Shown piece by piece: positions 52,301 through 61,193 of a stretch of 64,000 nucleotides of DNA. Below the pieces are notes generated by a model. It was not told where the DNA came from. It saw only the letters and a program-made list of their open reading frames with translations, and ran no database searches. Position 1 is the first letter of the stretch. Each line of letters opens with the position of its first letter. The DNA is from Flavobacterium sp. UBA6135 (GTDB lineage: Bacteria; Bacteroidota; Bacteroidia; Flavobacteriales; Flavobacteriaceae): assembly GCF_002428305.1 (NCBI RefSeq), contig NZ_DIVJ01000007.1:20239-84238 (forward strand). The letters are read 5' to 3'. Position numbers and translations under genes: made by a program.

Positions 52301-54393
52301 ATGCAACTACATGGACTGATTTAACAAACAATGCTAACTATTCAGGTGTCACAACAATTAGTCTACAAATCAACAATGTGACCAATGAAATGAATGGCAA
52401 TTTGTATCGTGTCATTTTAAATAGAAATGGAAACAGTTGTGGTTTAATTTCAGAAGGGGGCATTCTAACAATATATCCATTACCAAACATTAATACTCCT
52501 ATCAATTTAGTGCAATGTGATGATGATACCGACGGAATTTCTGCTGTAAATTTAAGACAAAAAGAAAATGAGATCTCATCAAATTTTGCTAATGAAACTT
52601 TTACTTATTTCACAAATGAAATTGCTGCAACAAACGATGATAATGCCTTTTTAATAAACAATCCAATTGCCTATGTGACTGGAAATACTACCGTTTGGGT
52701 AAGAATAGTAAATCAAAACGGGTGTTTTAGAGTTAGTCAATTAAATGTTTTTGTTTCGGCAACACAAATACCGTCTACTTTTTTGAGAACTTTTGCAAAA
52801 TGTGATGATTTTATAGATGCTCAAAATGATGATAGAGATGGCGTTTCACAGTTTGATTTTAGTAGTGTTACCGCAGAAATTTCAGCTTTACTTCCAGCTA
52901 CAACACCATTTACCATCAAATATTATAGAACACTAGGCGATGCATTGGCAGAAACAAATGCCAATGGAGATGATTTAGCAATCAATCCTTCTAATTACAG
53001 AAATATTGGATTTCCAAATTTTCAGCAAATTTGGATTCGTGTGGAAAGTAATTTAGACAATGCGTGTTTTGGCTTAGGGCCTTACATCGAACTAACAGTA
53101 GAAGCTCTTCCACTTGCTCCCACGCTACCTGAATTTAAAGTTTGTGATGACGACCAAGATGGTTTGTTTTCATTCAACACAAGTACTTTAAATTCATCCC
53201 TTTTGAATGGTCAAAATCCAGCTTCAATTGCATTTAGTTTTACTGATAGTTTTGGCACTACTTATTTGAATGAGTTACCAAATCCATTTATATCGCCAAG
53301 TCAAATCGTAACCGTTCGAATGACAAATACAGTAACTGAGGCTCCTGACGGACCATGCTTTGATGAAACAGAATTACAATTTATAGTTGATATAAGGCCA
53401 ATTGCTTTTCCGGTTACTGTTCCGCCTTCATGTGATACTGATGGTACAGAAGATGGATTTTTTGGATTTAATATTAGTGATATTCAAACTACATTATTGG
53501 GTAATCAAACCGGAATGGAAGTCAGCTATTTTAATAGTTTGGGACAACCTCTTCCGAGTCCGTTGCCAAATCCATTTATCACCAATACGCAAACAATAAC
53601 TGCTGTTGTTACAAATCCTTCAAATACAAGTTGTCCGGCTTCAACGCAAATTACTTTTACTGTCTATACATTACCACAATTAGCATCAGATACAACCATA
53701 CGTTTATGTAAAGACTCACAAACTACTATAAGTGCCGGTTTACTTAGTGGAAATCCACAAAGTTTTACTTACCAATGGTTTTATAATACTTCCGGAATTT
53801 CTGGCGGAATTCGTCCCACATTAAACATAACTCAAAATGGAGTTTATACCATAATTGTGACTTCTCCTTTTGGGTGTACCCAAGAGCGAAACATAATTGT
53901 CTTACCATCAGAACCAGCCATTATTGAAGAAATTCAAATTATAGATTTAGTTGACAATAACTCAGTAACTGTTTTAGTTTCTGGAACAGGTGATTATGTT
54001 TATAGTCTAACTTCAATTAATGGGCCGTATCAAGAATCAAATGTATTTACAAATGTTGCACCAGGAATTTATACCGTTTTTATAAAAGACATAAATAATT
54101 GTGGGATTGTTACAAAAGATATTTCCGTTCTTGGAATACCCAAATTTTTCACTCCAAATGGTGATGGCTATAATGACACATGGAATATTAAAGGAGTGAG
54201 TGAACAGTTTAATAAAAATTCCATTTTATATATTTATGATCGTTACGGTAAACTTGTAAAACAGTTAACCGCATTAAGTTCAGGTTGGGATGGGATTTAC
54301 AATGGACAGCCTTTACCTTCAACAGATTATTGGTACGTGATAGAACTTGAAGATGGCAGAATTGCAAAAGGACATTTTAGTTTAAAACGTTAG
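49342..54393 (+). CDS. Giant T9SS type B secreted protein with thrombospondin type 3 repeats
   Basis: A 1683-aa exported protein. Signal peptide ends near FAQFS. The N-terminal ~450 aa is a beta-rich, IgGFc-binding-like domain (HYIPPLSGSDGQPAQNQYLYIS, EDQVYVAVR). The middle has calcium-binding thrombospondin type 3 style repeats: NDMDNDGVNDNVDIDNDNDG, ADGDGIPDQIDLDSDNDG and SDGDGVPDYLDLDSDNDG. Several CDDDxDG-NL modules follow, then the type B sorting domain PKFFTPNGDGYNDTWNI to GHFSLKR. It is a larger paralog of the preceding gene with near-identical C terminus. Probably a surface adhesin or filament, exported by T9SS. The esterase gene starts 2 nt after it. Confidence 0.9.
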   Translation: MKKIAILFILMGFSVFAQFSKTHYIPPLSGSDGQPAQNQYLYISCPNLTPVNFTITVLGGNTINGTVSRDNPYILSVGFGTDSQLHVSKGLVNTILDNKGYVIEAEDQVYVAVRLTATPQNFQAGGLVSKGLAALGTQFRIGAFVNTGISGITQNHFTFVSILATENNTTINFSGIKPGVSLINNAFVGNNPNAIVLNRGETFVMAVDGPTMANRDGLIGALVSSDKPIAVNCGSYAGTNGNNNNNLDLGFDQIVSAERTGNQYIFIKGFGETVTERPLLVAHENNTQVFLNNNVGTPDYVLNAGEYLILDGNSFNANGNLFVQTSKNVFAYQGVGGSTQANQELYFVPPLSCQTPKIINNIPFLDNIGGLSFTENSGVNLVTKTGATLEFIINGFTYSYANLPQNIFAQGPFFVDGNPEYVTYKINGLGGNVSVFSTDELYLSYYGSSGAATYGGFYSGFTFRPEITFNRLSVAAENCIPNINLTVNSLSPFDSYQWYYNDAIIDGATNPSFTPTQPGYYYLKAAISNCGLEELISDKIPVSSCPNDMDNDGVNDNVDIDNDNDGITNCVESFGDATLNLTSSSNTLVVNSYFNSYNGVVTTNGTETAVTPFIGTTDGLIITETASTKDNSVTYKVTFAQPLTVAVQYPNAITNNAFFSSDVEYTIQVPTNHTLTVLDPDGQLLIDTNYDGIFENNVTGFSTFELRFRLNSGSFLTPGSATFKIQTYLTEFISITHKNLTDQPSKSTLQLIATCVPKDADGDGIPDQIDLDSDNDGIPDVIESQGIGFIPYDGIDTNGNGMSDAFEAANLPVDSDGDGVPDYLDLDSDNDGIYDLVETGLPLLDTTNDGRIDGLPATFGANGLFNTIETFADSGVLNYVPQDTNNDGVLNYLSLDSDGDLCFDVIEAGFNDPDNNGLLGTNPIVVNANGVVLNFGGYTTPNADYLIGAPIEITTQPQGVFVCELQNITFTIEATPSDFYQWQVSTDATTWTDLTNNANYSGVTTISLQINNVTNEMNGNLYRVILNRNGNSCGLISEGGILTIYPLPNINTPINLVQCDDDTDGISAVNLRQKENEISSNFANETFTYFTNEIAATNDDNAFLINNPIAYVTGNTTVWVRIVNQNGCFRVSQLNVFVSATQIPSTFLRTFAKCDDFIDAQNDDRDGVSQFDFSSVTAEISALLPATTPFTIKYYRTLGDALAETNANGDDLAINPSNYRNIGFPNFQQIWIRVESNLDNACFGLGPYIELTVEALPLAPTLPEFKVCDDDQDGLFSFNTSTLNSSLLNGQNPASIAFSFTDSFGTTYLNELPNPFISPSQIVTVRMTNTVTEAPDGPCFDETELQFIVDIRPIAFPVTVPPSCDTDGTEDGFFGFNISDIQTTLLGNQTGMEVSYFNSLGQPLPSPLPNPFITNTQTITAVVTNPSNTSCPASTQITFTVYTLPQLASDTTIRLCKDSQTTISAGLLSGNPQSFTYQWFYNTSGISGGIRPTLNITQNGVYTIIVTSPFGCTQERNIIVLPSEPAIIEEIQIIDLVDNNSVTVLVSGTGDYVYSLTSINGPYQESNVFTNVAPGIYTVFIKDINNCGIVTKDISVLGIPKFFTPNGDGYNDTWNIKGVSEQFNKNSILYIYDRYGKLVKQLTALSSGWDGIYNGQPLPSTDYWYVIELEDGRIAKGHFSLKR

Positions 54394-54395
54394 TT

Positions 54396-55310
54396 ATGAA
54401 AAATAAGATTTTACTATTGCTTTTAGTTTCGTTTTCGAGTCTATTTGGACAAGAGGTAAAAGTGGCATCCGGAAAAATAGAACGAATCAAAAACTTTAAA
54501 TCAAAATATGTTTCTGAAAGAAATATTGATGTTTGGTTACCCGACAATTACTCCACTAAAAATAGTTATGCTGTTCTTTATATGCATGACGGCCAAATGC
54601 TTTTTGATGATACAACAACTTGGAACAAACAAGAATGGGGAGTAGACGAAGCTATTGGAAGTTTAATTAATGAAGGTTCTATTAAAGATGTTATAGTTGT
54701 TGGTATATGGAATACATCGAACCGACACGCTGAATATTTTCCTCAAAAACCATTTGAAAATTTAAACCCTGAAGAATTAGAAATTGTAAATCAAAATTTA
54801 AGAGAAAATAATAGAATTGAAAATGATTTAAAACCTATTTCTGATAATTATTTAAAATTTATTGTCACAGAATTAAAACCAATAATTGATTCTAAATACA
54901 AAACATTAAAAGACAAAGACAATACTTTTATTGCCGGATCGAGTATGGGCGGTTTAATTTCACTATATGCTATTTGTGAATATCCTGAAGTTTTTGGAGC
55001 GGCTGCCTGTATTTCGACGCATTGGCCGGGAATTTTTGGAATGGAAAACAATCCGGTTCCTCAAGCTTTTTTTACTTACTTAGAAAGTTCGCTTCCTGAT
55101 CCCAATGAAAATAGAATTTACTTTGATTATGGTACAGCAACTTTAGATGCTCTTTATCCACCATTACAAAAGAAAGTAGATGAGATAATGTTATCTAATA
55201 ACTTCACTACAGAAAGTTGGATTACTTTAGAATTTGAAGGTGCCGATCATTCTGAAAGTGCATGGCGAGAACGACTAATTCATCCGTTTACGTTTTTATT
55301 ACGAAAATAA
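54396..55310 (+). CDS. Exported esterase-D-type alpha/beta hydrolase
   Basis: A 304-aa hydrolase with a signal peptide (cleavage near LFGQ, residue 19). The nucleophile elbow GSSMGG places Ser183; VIVVGIWNT, YMHDGQMLFDD (oxyanion side) and GADHSESAWRERL with the catalytic His complete the triad context. It resembles the S-formylglutathione/feruloyl esterase group that removes acyl groups from carbohydrate or siderophore esters; substrate unknown. It starts 2 nt after the 1683-aa secreted protein and is probably cotranscribed. Confidence 0.88.
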   Translation: MKNKILLLLLVSFSSLFGQEVKVASGKIERIKNFKSKYVSERNIDVWLPDNYSTKNSYAVLYMHDGQMLFDDTTTWNKQEWGVDEAIGSLINEGSIKDVIVVGIWNTSNRHAEYFPQKPFENLNPEELEIVNQNLRENNRIENDLKPISDNYLKFIVTELKPIIDSKYKTLKDKDNTFIAGSSMGGLISLYAICEYPEVFGAAACISTHWPGIFGMENNPVPQAFFTYLESSLPDPNENRIYFDYGTATLDALYPPLQKKVDEIMLSNNFTTESWITLEFEGADHSESAWRERLIHPFTFLLRK

Positions 55311-55341
55311 AAAAGCCCATTCAGATGATGAATGGGCTTTT
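55311..55341. terminator. Strong bidirectional terminator
   Basis: A 13-bp perfect stem aaaagcccattca / tgaatgggctttt with a 5-nt loop lies between the convergent esterase and typA genes. Confidence 0.9.
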
Positions 55342-55362
55342 TACTATCTAATAAAATTCAGA

Positions 55363-57159
55363 TTATACTTTAAATCGCTTTCTATCTGTTTCGTTCAAAT
55401 AGATTTTACGCAAACGCAATGATTTTGGCGTTACTTCTACATACTCGTCTTTTTGAATGTATTCTAATGCTTCTTCCAAAGAGAATTTGATTGCAGGAAT
55501 AATTCTTGCTTTATCATCAGCACCCGATGAACGTACGTTTGATAATTTCTTAGTTTTTGTAACATTCACAGTCATATCATCACTTCGTGTATTTTCCCCA
55601 ATTACTTGACCTTCATAAATTTCTTCGTTTGGATCAACAAAAAATTTACCTCTATCTTGTAATTTATCAATAGAATAAGGAATTGCTTTTCCGTTTTCCA
55701 TAGAAATTAACGAACCGTTGTTTCTTCCCGGAATTTCTCCTTTGAATGGTTCATATCCAATAAAACGGTGAGCCATAATAGCTTCTCCGGCAGTTGCGGT
55801 TAATAATTGATTACGCAATCCTATAATTCCACGAGATGGAATATTGAATTTCACAATCATACGTTCACCTTTTCCTTCCATACTTAACATTTCGCCTTTA
55901 CGGATTGAAACAAACTCTACTGCTCTACCTGATAAATTTTCAGGTAAATCGATAGTCAATTCTTCAATTGGTTCACATTTAACACCATCTACTTCTTTGA
56001 TAATTACTTGTGGTTGTCCAATTTGCAATTCATATCCTTCTCTTCTCATGGTTTCGATTAAAACCGATAAGTGCAATACACCACGGCCAAAAACCATAAA
56101 TTTATCAGCAGAATCAGTATCACCCACTCTAAGAGCTAGGTTTTTCTCTAATTCTTTAGCTAATCTATCTTTTATATGTCTTGAAGTTACAAACTTTCCT
56201 TCTTTACCAAAGAATGGTGAATCATTGATGGTAAACAACATACTCATTGTAGGTTCATCAATAGCAATAGTTTGTAAAGCTTCCGGATTTTCAAAATCAG
56301 CAATAGTATCACCAATTTCAAAACCTTCTACTCCAACAATCGCACAAATATCTCCTGCAATAACTTCAGTTACTTTTTTACGTCCTAAACCTTCAAAAGT
56401 GTGTAATTCTTTAATTCTTGATTTGATTACTTTTCCGTCTCTTTTTACCAAAGAAATAGGCATACCTTCTTTCAAAACACCTCTTTCTAAACGACCAATC
56501 GCAATACGACCTGTGAAAGAAGAAAAATCTAAAGAGGTAATCAACATTTGAGGAGTTCCTTCAGAGATTCTAGGAGCCGGTACGTGTGTAATTACCATAT
56601 CCAATAAAGGTTCAATGTTTTCAGTTTGATTTCTGAAATCATCACTCATCCAATTATTTTTTGCTGAACCATAAACGGTTGGAAAATCCAACTGTTCTTC
56701 GGTTGCCCCTAATTCAAACATTAAGTCAAAAACTTTTTCATGAACTTCTTCAGGAGTACAGTTTTCTTTATCTACTTTATTAATAACCACGCATGGTTTT
56801 AATCCTAAGTCAATTGCTTTTTGCAAAACAAAACGCGTTTGTGGCATTGGACCTTCAAAAGCATCCACTAACAAACAAACACCGTCTGCCATATTTAATA
56901 CACGTTCAACTTCGCCACCAAAATCGGCGTGACCCGGAGTATCAATAATATTAATTTTTGTACCTTTATATACTACGGAAACATTCTTAGAAGTAATCGT
57001 AATTCCACGTTCACGTTCCAAGTCGTTGTTATCTAATATTAAATCACCGGTGTTTTCGTTTTCACGAAAAAGTTGACAGTGATACATAATTTTGTCAACC
57101 AATGTGGTTTTACCGTGGTCAACGTGGGCAATAATTGCAATGTTTCTAATTGATTCCAT
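55363..57159 (-). CDS. typA: Translational GTPase TypA/BipA
   Basis: A ribosome-associated GTPase of the EF-G superfamily involved in 50S assembly and stress adaptation. From the ATG at 57159 (598 aa) the start is MESIRNIAIIAHVDHGKTTL; the open frame extends upstream ten codons but this start is the family one and lies downstream of a TACCTTTG box. G motifs: AHVDHGKTTL (G1), RERGITI (G2), DTPGHADFGGEV (G3), NKVDK (G4). Domains II, III and V follow, then the BipA-specific C-terminal domain (KKLSNVRSSGADDKARIIPAIKFSLEEALEYI). Confidence 0.96.
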   Translation of the reverse strand: MESIRNIAIIAHVDHGKTTLVDKIMYHCQLFRENENTGDLILDNNDLERERGITITSKNVSVVYKGTKINIIDTPGHADFGGEVERVLNMADGVCLLVDAFEGPMPQTRFVLQKAIDLGLKPCVVINKVDKENCTPEEVHEKVFDLMFELGATEEQLDFPTVYGSAKNNWMSDDFRNQTENIEPLLDMVITHVPAPRISEGTPQMLITSLDFSSFTGRIAIGRLERGVLKEGMPISLVKRDGKVIKSRIKELHTFEGLGRKKVTEVIAGDICAIVGVEGFEIGDTIADFENPEALQTIAIDEPTMSMLFTINDSPFFGKEGKFVTSRHIKDRLAKELEKNLALRVGDTDSADKFMVFGRGVLHLSVLIETMRREGYELQIGQPQVIIKEVDGVKCEPIEELTIDLPENLSGRAVEFVSIRKGEMLSMEGKGERMIVKFNIPSRGIIGLRNQLLTATAGEAIMAHRFIGYEPFKGEIPGRNNGSLISMENGKAIPYSIDKLQDRGKFFVDPNEEIYEGQVIGENTRSDDMTVNVTKTKKLSNVRSSGADDKARIIPAIKFSLEEALEYIQKDEYVEVTPKSLRLRKIYLNETDRKRFKV

Positions 57160-57178
57160 CTGTATTTTTTTCAGGGTG

Positions 57179-57186
57179 CAAAGGTA
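57179..57186 (-). promoter_or_regulatory. -7 box of typA
   Basis: TACCTTTG on the minus strand, 19 bp before the chosen ATG, matches TANNTTTG; the only upstream TTG is 13 bp away, too close. Confidence 0.45.
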
Positions 57187-57343
57187 CACTTTATTTTCTC
57201 AAAAAAAATTTTAATGTGAAACAATAGTTTACAGTAGGTTAAGATTCAATTAAATTAGGTCAAAAAATCGAAATTTTAGTAAGGTTTAGAATCTAAATGA
57301 AATCTTAGTAACTTAGCCAATTGAAACTTTATGCAATAAAAAA

Positions 57344-57988
57344 ATGAAAGATTTAAGCAATTATCGAAAATCCTACGAGAAAAGCCAATTAATTGAAAGC
57401 GAGATTCCGGAAGATCCAATAAACCTTTTTCACAAGTGGTTTTATGAAACCGAAGAGTTTGGTTCTATAGAAGAAGTAAATGCCATGACTGTAGCTACGA
57501 TTGGTTTAGATGGCTTCCCAAAGTCGCGTGTGGTTTTATTGAAAAAATTTAATGAAGAAGGTTTTATTTTTTATACCAATTATAATTCAGAAAAAGGAAA
57601 AGCCATACTTTCCAATCCTAACATTTGTTTGTCATTTTTTTGGGCATCTATGGAAAGACAAGTTATAATTAAAGGTATTGCTGAAAAAACACCCGATAGT
57701 ATTTCTGACGGTTATTTTGACAGCCGTCCAACTGGTAGTAAATTGGGGGCTATTGTTTCTCCACAAAGTGAAATCATTCCTTCGCGACAATTTTTAGAAG
57801 AACAATTAAACGATTTAGAAGCCACAATTAACATAAGCGAAATAGAAAGACCAAAAAATTGGGGTGGCTTCTTGGTGCGTCCTCAAGAAGTAGAATTTTG
57901 GCAAGGACGACCTAACCGACTTCATGACAGAATTCGTTATCAACTTCAAAATGATTTCAACTGGAAAATTAATCGATTAGCTCCTTAA
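57344..57988 (+). CDS. pdxH: Pyridoxamine 5'-phosphate oxidase
   Basis: Oxidises pyridoxamine or pyridoxine phosphate to PLP with FMN and oxygen. The 214-aa protein has AMTVATIGLDGFPKSRVVLLK, FYTNYNSEKGKAI, LSFFWASMERQVIIKG, RPTGSKLGAIVSPQS and the C-terminal EFWQGRPNRLHDRI...WKINRLAP, all of the FMN-binding split-barrel family. A short two-unit TTAGTAAC-TTAGCCAA motif lies 23 nt before the ATG (57306-57321). It is divergent from typA. Confidence 0.95.
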   Translation: MKDLSNYRKSYEKSQLIESEIPEDPINLFHKWFYETEEFGSIEEVNAMTVATIGLDGFPKSRVVLLKKFNEEGFIFYTNYNSEKGKAILSNPNICLSFFWASMERQVIIKGIAEKTPDSISDGYFDSRPTGSKLGAIVSPQSEIIPSRQFLEEQLNDLEATINISEIERPKNWGGFLVRPQEVEFWQGRPNRLHDRIRYQLQNDFNWKINRLAP

Positions 57989-58023
57989 TTTGTAAGTAAA
58001 TTTATATGTAAATATTTTTTTTG

Positions 58024-58056
58024 TGCATTTCATCGATTTTATTTTGCACTTTAACG
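58024..58056 (+). promoter_or_regulatory. LytTR-type direct repeat upstream of the CAP lipoprotein
   Basis: TGCATTTCATCGA (58024-58036) and TGCACTTTAACGA (58045-58057) start exactly 21 bp apart and match at 10 of 13 positions. The first copy is identical over 13 nt to the box in front of the LytTR gene (17563-17575, opposite strand). They end about 100 bp before the CAP start codon, a typical activator position. Confidence 0.65.
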
Positions 58057-58155
58057 ACATAGTAGTAATATTGTACAACCAAATCGCATAAACGTTCTTA
58101 TTACAATAATAAAAGTATTTGCCCCACATCTACTTTAAAAACTTAACCTACTACT

Positions 58156-58650
58156 ATGAAAGCAAAAATGTTTAGAGCATTATTGCCAATTGCAATTATG
58201 TTCACTTTAGTGTCATGTTCAACTGAAGATTCAGCAGAAAATTCAGATAACCTGAGAGCTGAAAACTATGCATACAATGATATTGAACTTGATATGATGG
58301 CTCGAATTAACAATCACAGAGCTAGTGTTGGATTGTCTGAGTTGGCACCAATTGATCATATCTCATTTAAATCTGGAGAGCATAATGATTACATGATTGC
58401 AAACGATGTTGTAGGTCATTATTATTTTGAATCACGTTCAAACAACATAAAGCAAGTTCTTGGAGCAGTAAGAGTAAGTGAAAATTTAGCCTATAACTAT
58501 AACACTAATAATGCAGCTCTTAATGCATGGTTAAATAGTGATGGTCATAAAGAAAACATTGAAGGTGATTATACTCACTTTGGAATTTCAATAAAAGTTA
58601 ATCCGGTTAACGGAAGAAAATACTACACTAATATTTTTATGAAAAGGTAA
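58156..58650 (+). CDS. CAP/SCP-domain lipoprotein
   Basis: A 164-aa lipoprotein: signal ending TLVSC gives lipid-modified Cys21. The mature CAP (SCP/PR1) domain has the family helix LDMMARINNHRASVGLSELAPIDHISFKSGEHNDYMIANDVVGHYYF and ALNAWLNSDGHKENIEGDYTHFGISI, which supplies the conserved His and Glu residues near the putative metal site. Bacterial CAP proteins are of unclear function; some are cell-surface stress or sporulation-like proteins. A paired LytTR-type box is upstream, and a terminator follows. Monocistronic. Confidence 0.87.
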   Translation: MKAKMFRALLPIAIMFTLVSCSTEDSAENSDNLRAENYAYNDIELDMMARINNHRASVGLSELAPIDHISFKSGEHNDYMIANDVVGHYYFESRSNNIKQVLGAVRVSENLAYNYNTNNAALNAWLNSDGHKENIEGDYTHFGISIKVNPVNGRKYYTNIFMKR

Positions 58651-58677
58651 ATTTACCCCGATTTTACCTAACCTACT

Positions 58678-58706
58678 AAAAGACCACAATTGTGGTCTTT
58701 TTTTTA
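58678..58706 (+). terminator. Terminator after the CAP gene
   Basis: An 11-bp palindromic stem aaaagaccaca / tgtggtctttt with a 2-nt centre and T tail, 27 nt past the stop. Confidence 0.85.
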
Positions 58707-59186
58707 TTTCATAAGGGTTAGCCTATGATGAATTTAAAAACATTTTATAAATAGTTAAATTGACTTTGGCTCAGATTCATACTATACCTGTATTAGATTA
58801 TTATGAACATTTTTTTATAAGCTATAAAATGATATGTGATAAATTTGCAGTTAAATAATATGTTTCGTTCCTCACTCAAAGAGAATAAACCGTCAATATG
58901 AAAGCTTTACTGTTATGAACTATTTCAAAACTTCAGAAGTTAATTCATTCTTAAATTGAGAAATTAATATTTTTAATGATATCGATTTAGGGATTAGATT
59001 AATCTAGTATATACAATTAAACTTTAAAATGATATTTTCATTAATGATGAACAAATTATAGTATTTGCTAAATTTAAAATTTGAAAATTCATGCTAAAAT
59101 ATCCATAATAATCTTGAATTAAATAATTACACCCATCGGGATAAATTAGTTTATTATAAAATTAGAGTCTCAATCCCACACAAATA
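58707..59186. other. Gene-free AT-rich interval with no recognisable gene
   Basis: No open frame of note is present. A TAAATTTG box at 58840-58847 looks like a promoter -7 element. The plus frame from ATG 58915 has a protein-like composition but is interrupted by stops within 15 codons and again several times up to about 59170. It could be a decayed gene or a small RNA; there is no conserved structure that I can identify. Confidence 0.3.
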
Positions 59187-59214
59187 AAAATGGCAACCAT
59201 TTCGGGTTGCCATT
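59187..59214 (-). terminator. Terminator of the adhesin-PorP-OmpA operon
   Basis: A 12-bp stem aaaatggcaacc / ggttgccatttt with a 4-nt loop, T-rich on the minus strand, 23 nt past the stop at 59238. Confidence 0.85.
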
Positions 59215-59237
59215 TTCATTTCAATGAAGTTAATTCC

Positions 59238-61181
59238 TTATAATTCAGTAATAATAAATTCACTTCTTCTGTTCATCTGGTGATCTTCTTCTGAACATTT
59301 TACACCATCTGCACATTCGTTTACTAATTGTGTTTCACCATAACCTTTTCCGGTTAAACGCGATTTGTCAATTCCGTTCTTAACCAACCAATCAATAGTA
59401 GATTTTGCTCTACGGTCTGATAGTTTCTCATTATATTTATGTGAAGCACGACTATCTGTATGCGAACGAATATCTATTTTCATTGTTGGATTTTCGTTTA
59501 ATACATCTAATATTTTAGCTAGATCAACAGCTGCATCCGGGCGAATATTCCATTTATCTAAATCAAAATAGATTAAATTAATTTTGAAACAATTGGCCAA
59601 ATCATCACCTTCCTTCATGATACAAGTTTTTCTTTCCAACTTAACATCAAGATGTGTTTTTCCTGATTCGTTTGGAATTATAACCGGTAATTCTTGTGTT
59701 ACAAAATCTTCACTTTCTGTTCTAACATAATATTTTTTATCACATTCAACTATACCAAAATCAAATTTTCCTGTGCTGTCACTCATTACCTCTTTCATCA
59801 CATTAAATTGATTGTCAAGTAAAGTAACCTTTGTATTTGGTAGAGCTACTAATTCTTCATCAGTAATTAAACCTGACAATATGTGTTCGCAAACAAAAAC
59901 TAATTCTTTGGTTTCAATAAATTTATAAATATCATCACTTCCTACTCCACCGGGTCTGTTTGAAGATAGAAAACCTCTTTTTGTCTCAGAATTAATGATA
60001 TAAGCAAAATCATCTTTTGGAGTATTTGCCGGTTCTCCAACATTTAATACATATTTAATTGAATTATCTTCTTCAATACGAGCTGCAAATATATCTAAAC
60101 CTCCAAGTCCTGGATGACCGTCAGAAGCAAAATACAATTCATTTTTTGCAGATACAAAAGGAAACGTCTCTCTACCTTCGGTATTAATTTTTGGTCCTAA
60201 ATTGATTGGCTCTCCAAAAGTACCATCATCATTAATTGCTACTTTGAAGATATCTGACAACCCGAGAGTTCCAGGCATATCTGAAGCAAAATATAAAGTT
60301 TTTTCGTCAGGACTTAGAGCCGGGTGTGCTGTTTGATACGAATCACTATTAAAAGGTAAAGCTACAATATTAGACCATTTTCCATCTTTAAAAGTTGCTC
60401 TATAAATTTTTAAAAGTGTATTTTTATCTCCATCCAAACCTTTTTTACCATTTAGAAAATTATTTCTGGTAAAATAAACCGTACTATTATCTTTTGTGAA
60501 AACAGGAGTAGATTCATGAAACTTTGTTCTTAATTCGTTGGCATACTTTTCAGCACCAGATAAAGAACCATCTTCTGCTAATTCAGCAGCATACAATCTT
60601 GTAAAATACTGATCAGTCCAAGTATGCTTTCTTTTTGCGAAATTTCCGGTATCTCTAGCCGAAGTGAAGACTACTTTATTATTAAAAAAAGCTGCTCCAT
60701 AATCAGAATATTCAGAATTGATACCTGCATTATCTATGTTGTAACGACCGGAATTACTTTTGATAACCTCTAAATAATTTTTTTGTTCTTTTGCTAGATT
60801 ACCCCTTTTATCTTCGGCACTTGCTTTATTAAATTTAACCATTATCTCTTCAGCCTTGGTATAATTACCAACCGCTTTTAGTGATTGAGCATATCTAAAA
60901 AAATATTCAGGTTCTACTTCTTCTGTCATGGCAAACAATTGTCCATACCATTTTTCTGATTGCTCTAATTCAGCATTGAAATAATAGGAATTTCCTAATT
61001 TTTTAAGAATATCAGGAGAAGTAAACCCTTTTTCAACAATACGTTCATACGTATTAATTGCATTGATATAGGCAAACTTATCGTAATTCTTTTCGGCTTT
61101 ATTTATTTTGCCTTTTTGCTGAGCATATAGATTAATTGAGCAAATACTCAATAGGACTATATAGGTAAGTTTTAATTTCAT
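59238..61181 (-). CDS. OmpA/PD40/TPR cell-envelope protein (PorE-like)
   Basis: A 647-aa exported protein. Signal peptide (residues 1-20, ending LYAQ). TPR-like helical repeats (about residues 25-130) precede PD40/WD40-like blades (HPALSPDEKTLYFASDMPGT, FPFVSAKNELYFASDGHPG, GFLSSNRPGGVGSDDIYKF). Then a carboxypeptidase-regulatory-like segment, and a C-terminal OmpA peptidoglycan-binding domain (DIRSHTDSRASHKYNEKLSDRRAKSTIDWL). The architecture resembles P. gingivalis PorE (PG1058), a T9SS component, though these proteins exist in many copies. It is third in an operon with PorP/SprF and a type B adhesin, 12 nt after porP. Confidence 0.88.
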   Translation of the reverse strand: MKLKLTYIVLLSICSINLYAQQKGKINKAEKNYDKFAYINAINTYERIVEKGFTSPDILKKLGNSYYFNAELEQSEKWYGQLFAMTEEVEPEYFFRYAQSLKAVGNYTKAEEIMVKFNKASAEDKRGNLAKEQKNYLEVIKSNSGRYNIDNAGINSEYSDYGAAFFNNKVVFTSARDTGNFAKRKHTWTDQYFTRLYAAELAEDGSLSGAEKYANELRTKFHESTPVFTKDNSTVYFTRNNFLNGKKGLDGDKNTLLKIYRATFKDGKWSNIVALPFNSDSYQTAHPALSPDEKTLYFASDMPGTLGLSDIFKVAINDDGTFGEPINLGPKINTEGRETFPFVSAKNELYFASDGHPGLGGLDIFAARIEEDNSIKYVLNVGEPANTPKDDFAYIINSETKRGFLSSNRPGGVGSDDIYKFIETKELVFVCEHILSGLITDEELVALPNTKVTLLDNQFNVMKEVMSDSTGKFDFGIVECDKKYYVRTESEDFVTQELPVIIPNESGKTHLDVKLERKTCIMKEGDDLANCFKINLIYFDLDKWNIRPDAAVDLAKILDVLNENPTMKIDIRSHTDSRASHKYNEKLSDRRAKSTIDWLVKNGIDKSRLTGKGYGETQLVNECADGVKCSEEDHQMNRRSEFIITEL

Positions 61182-61193
61182 AACTATGCTTTA

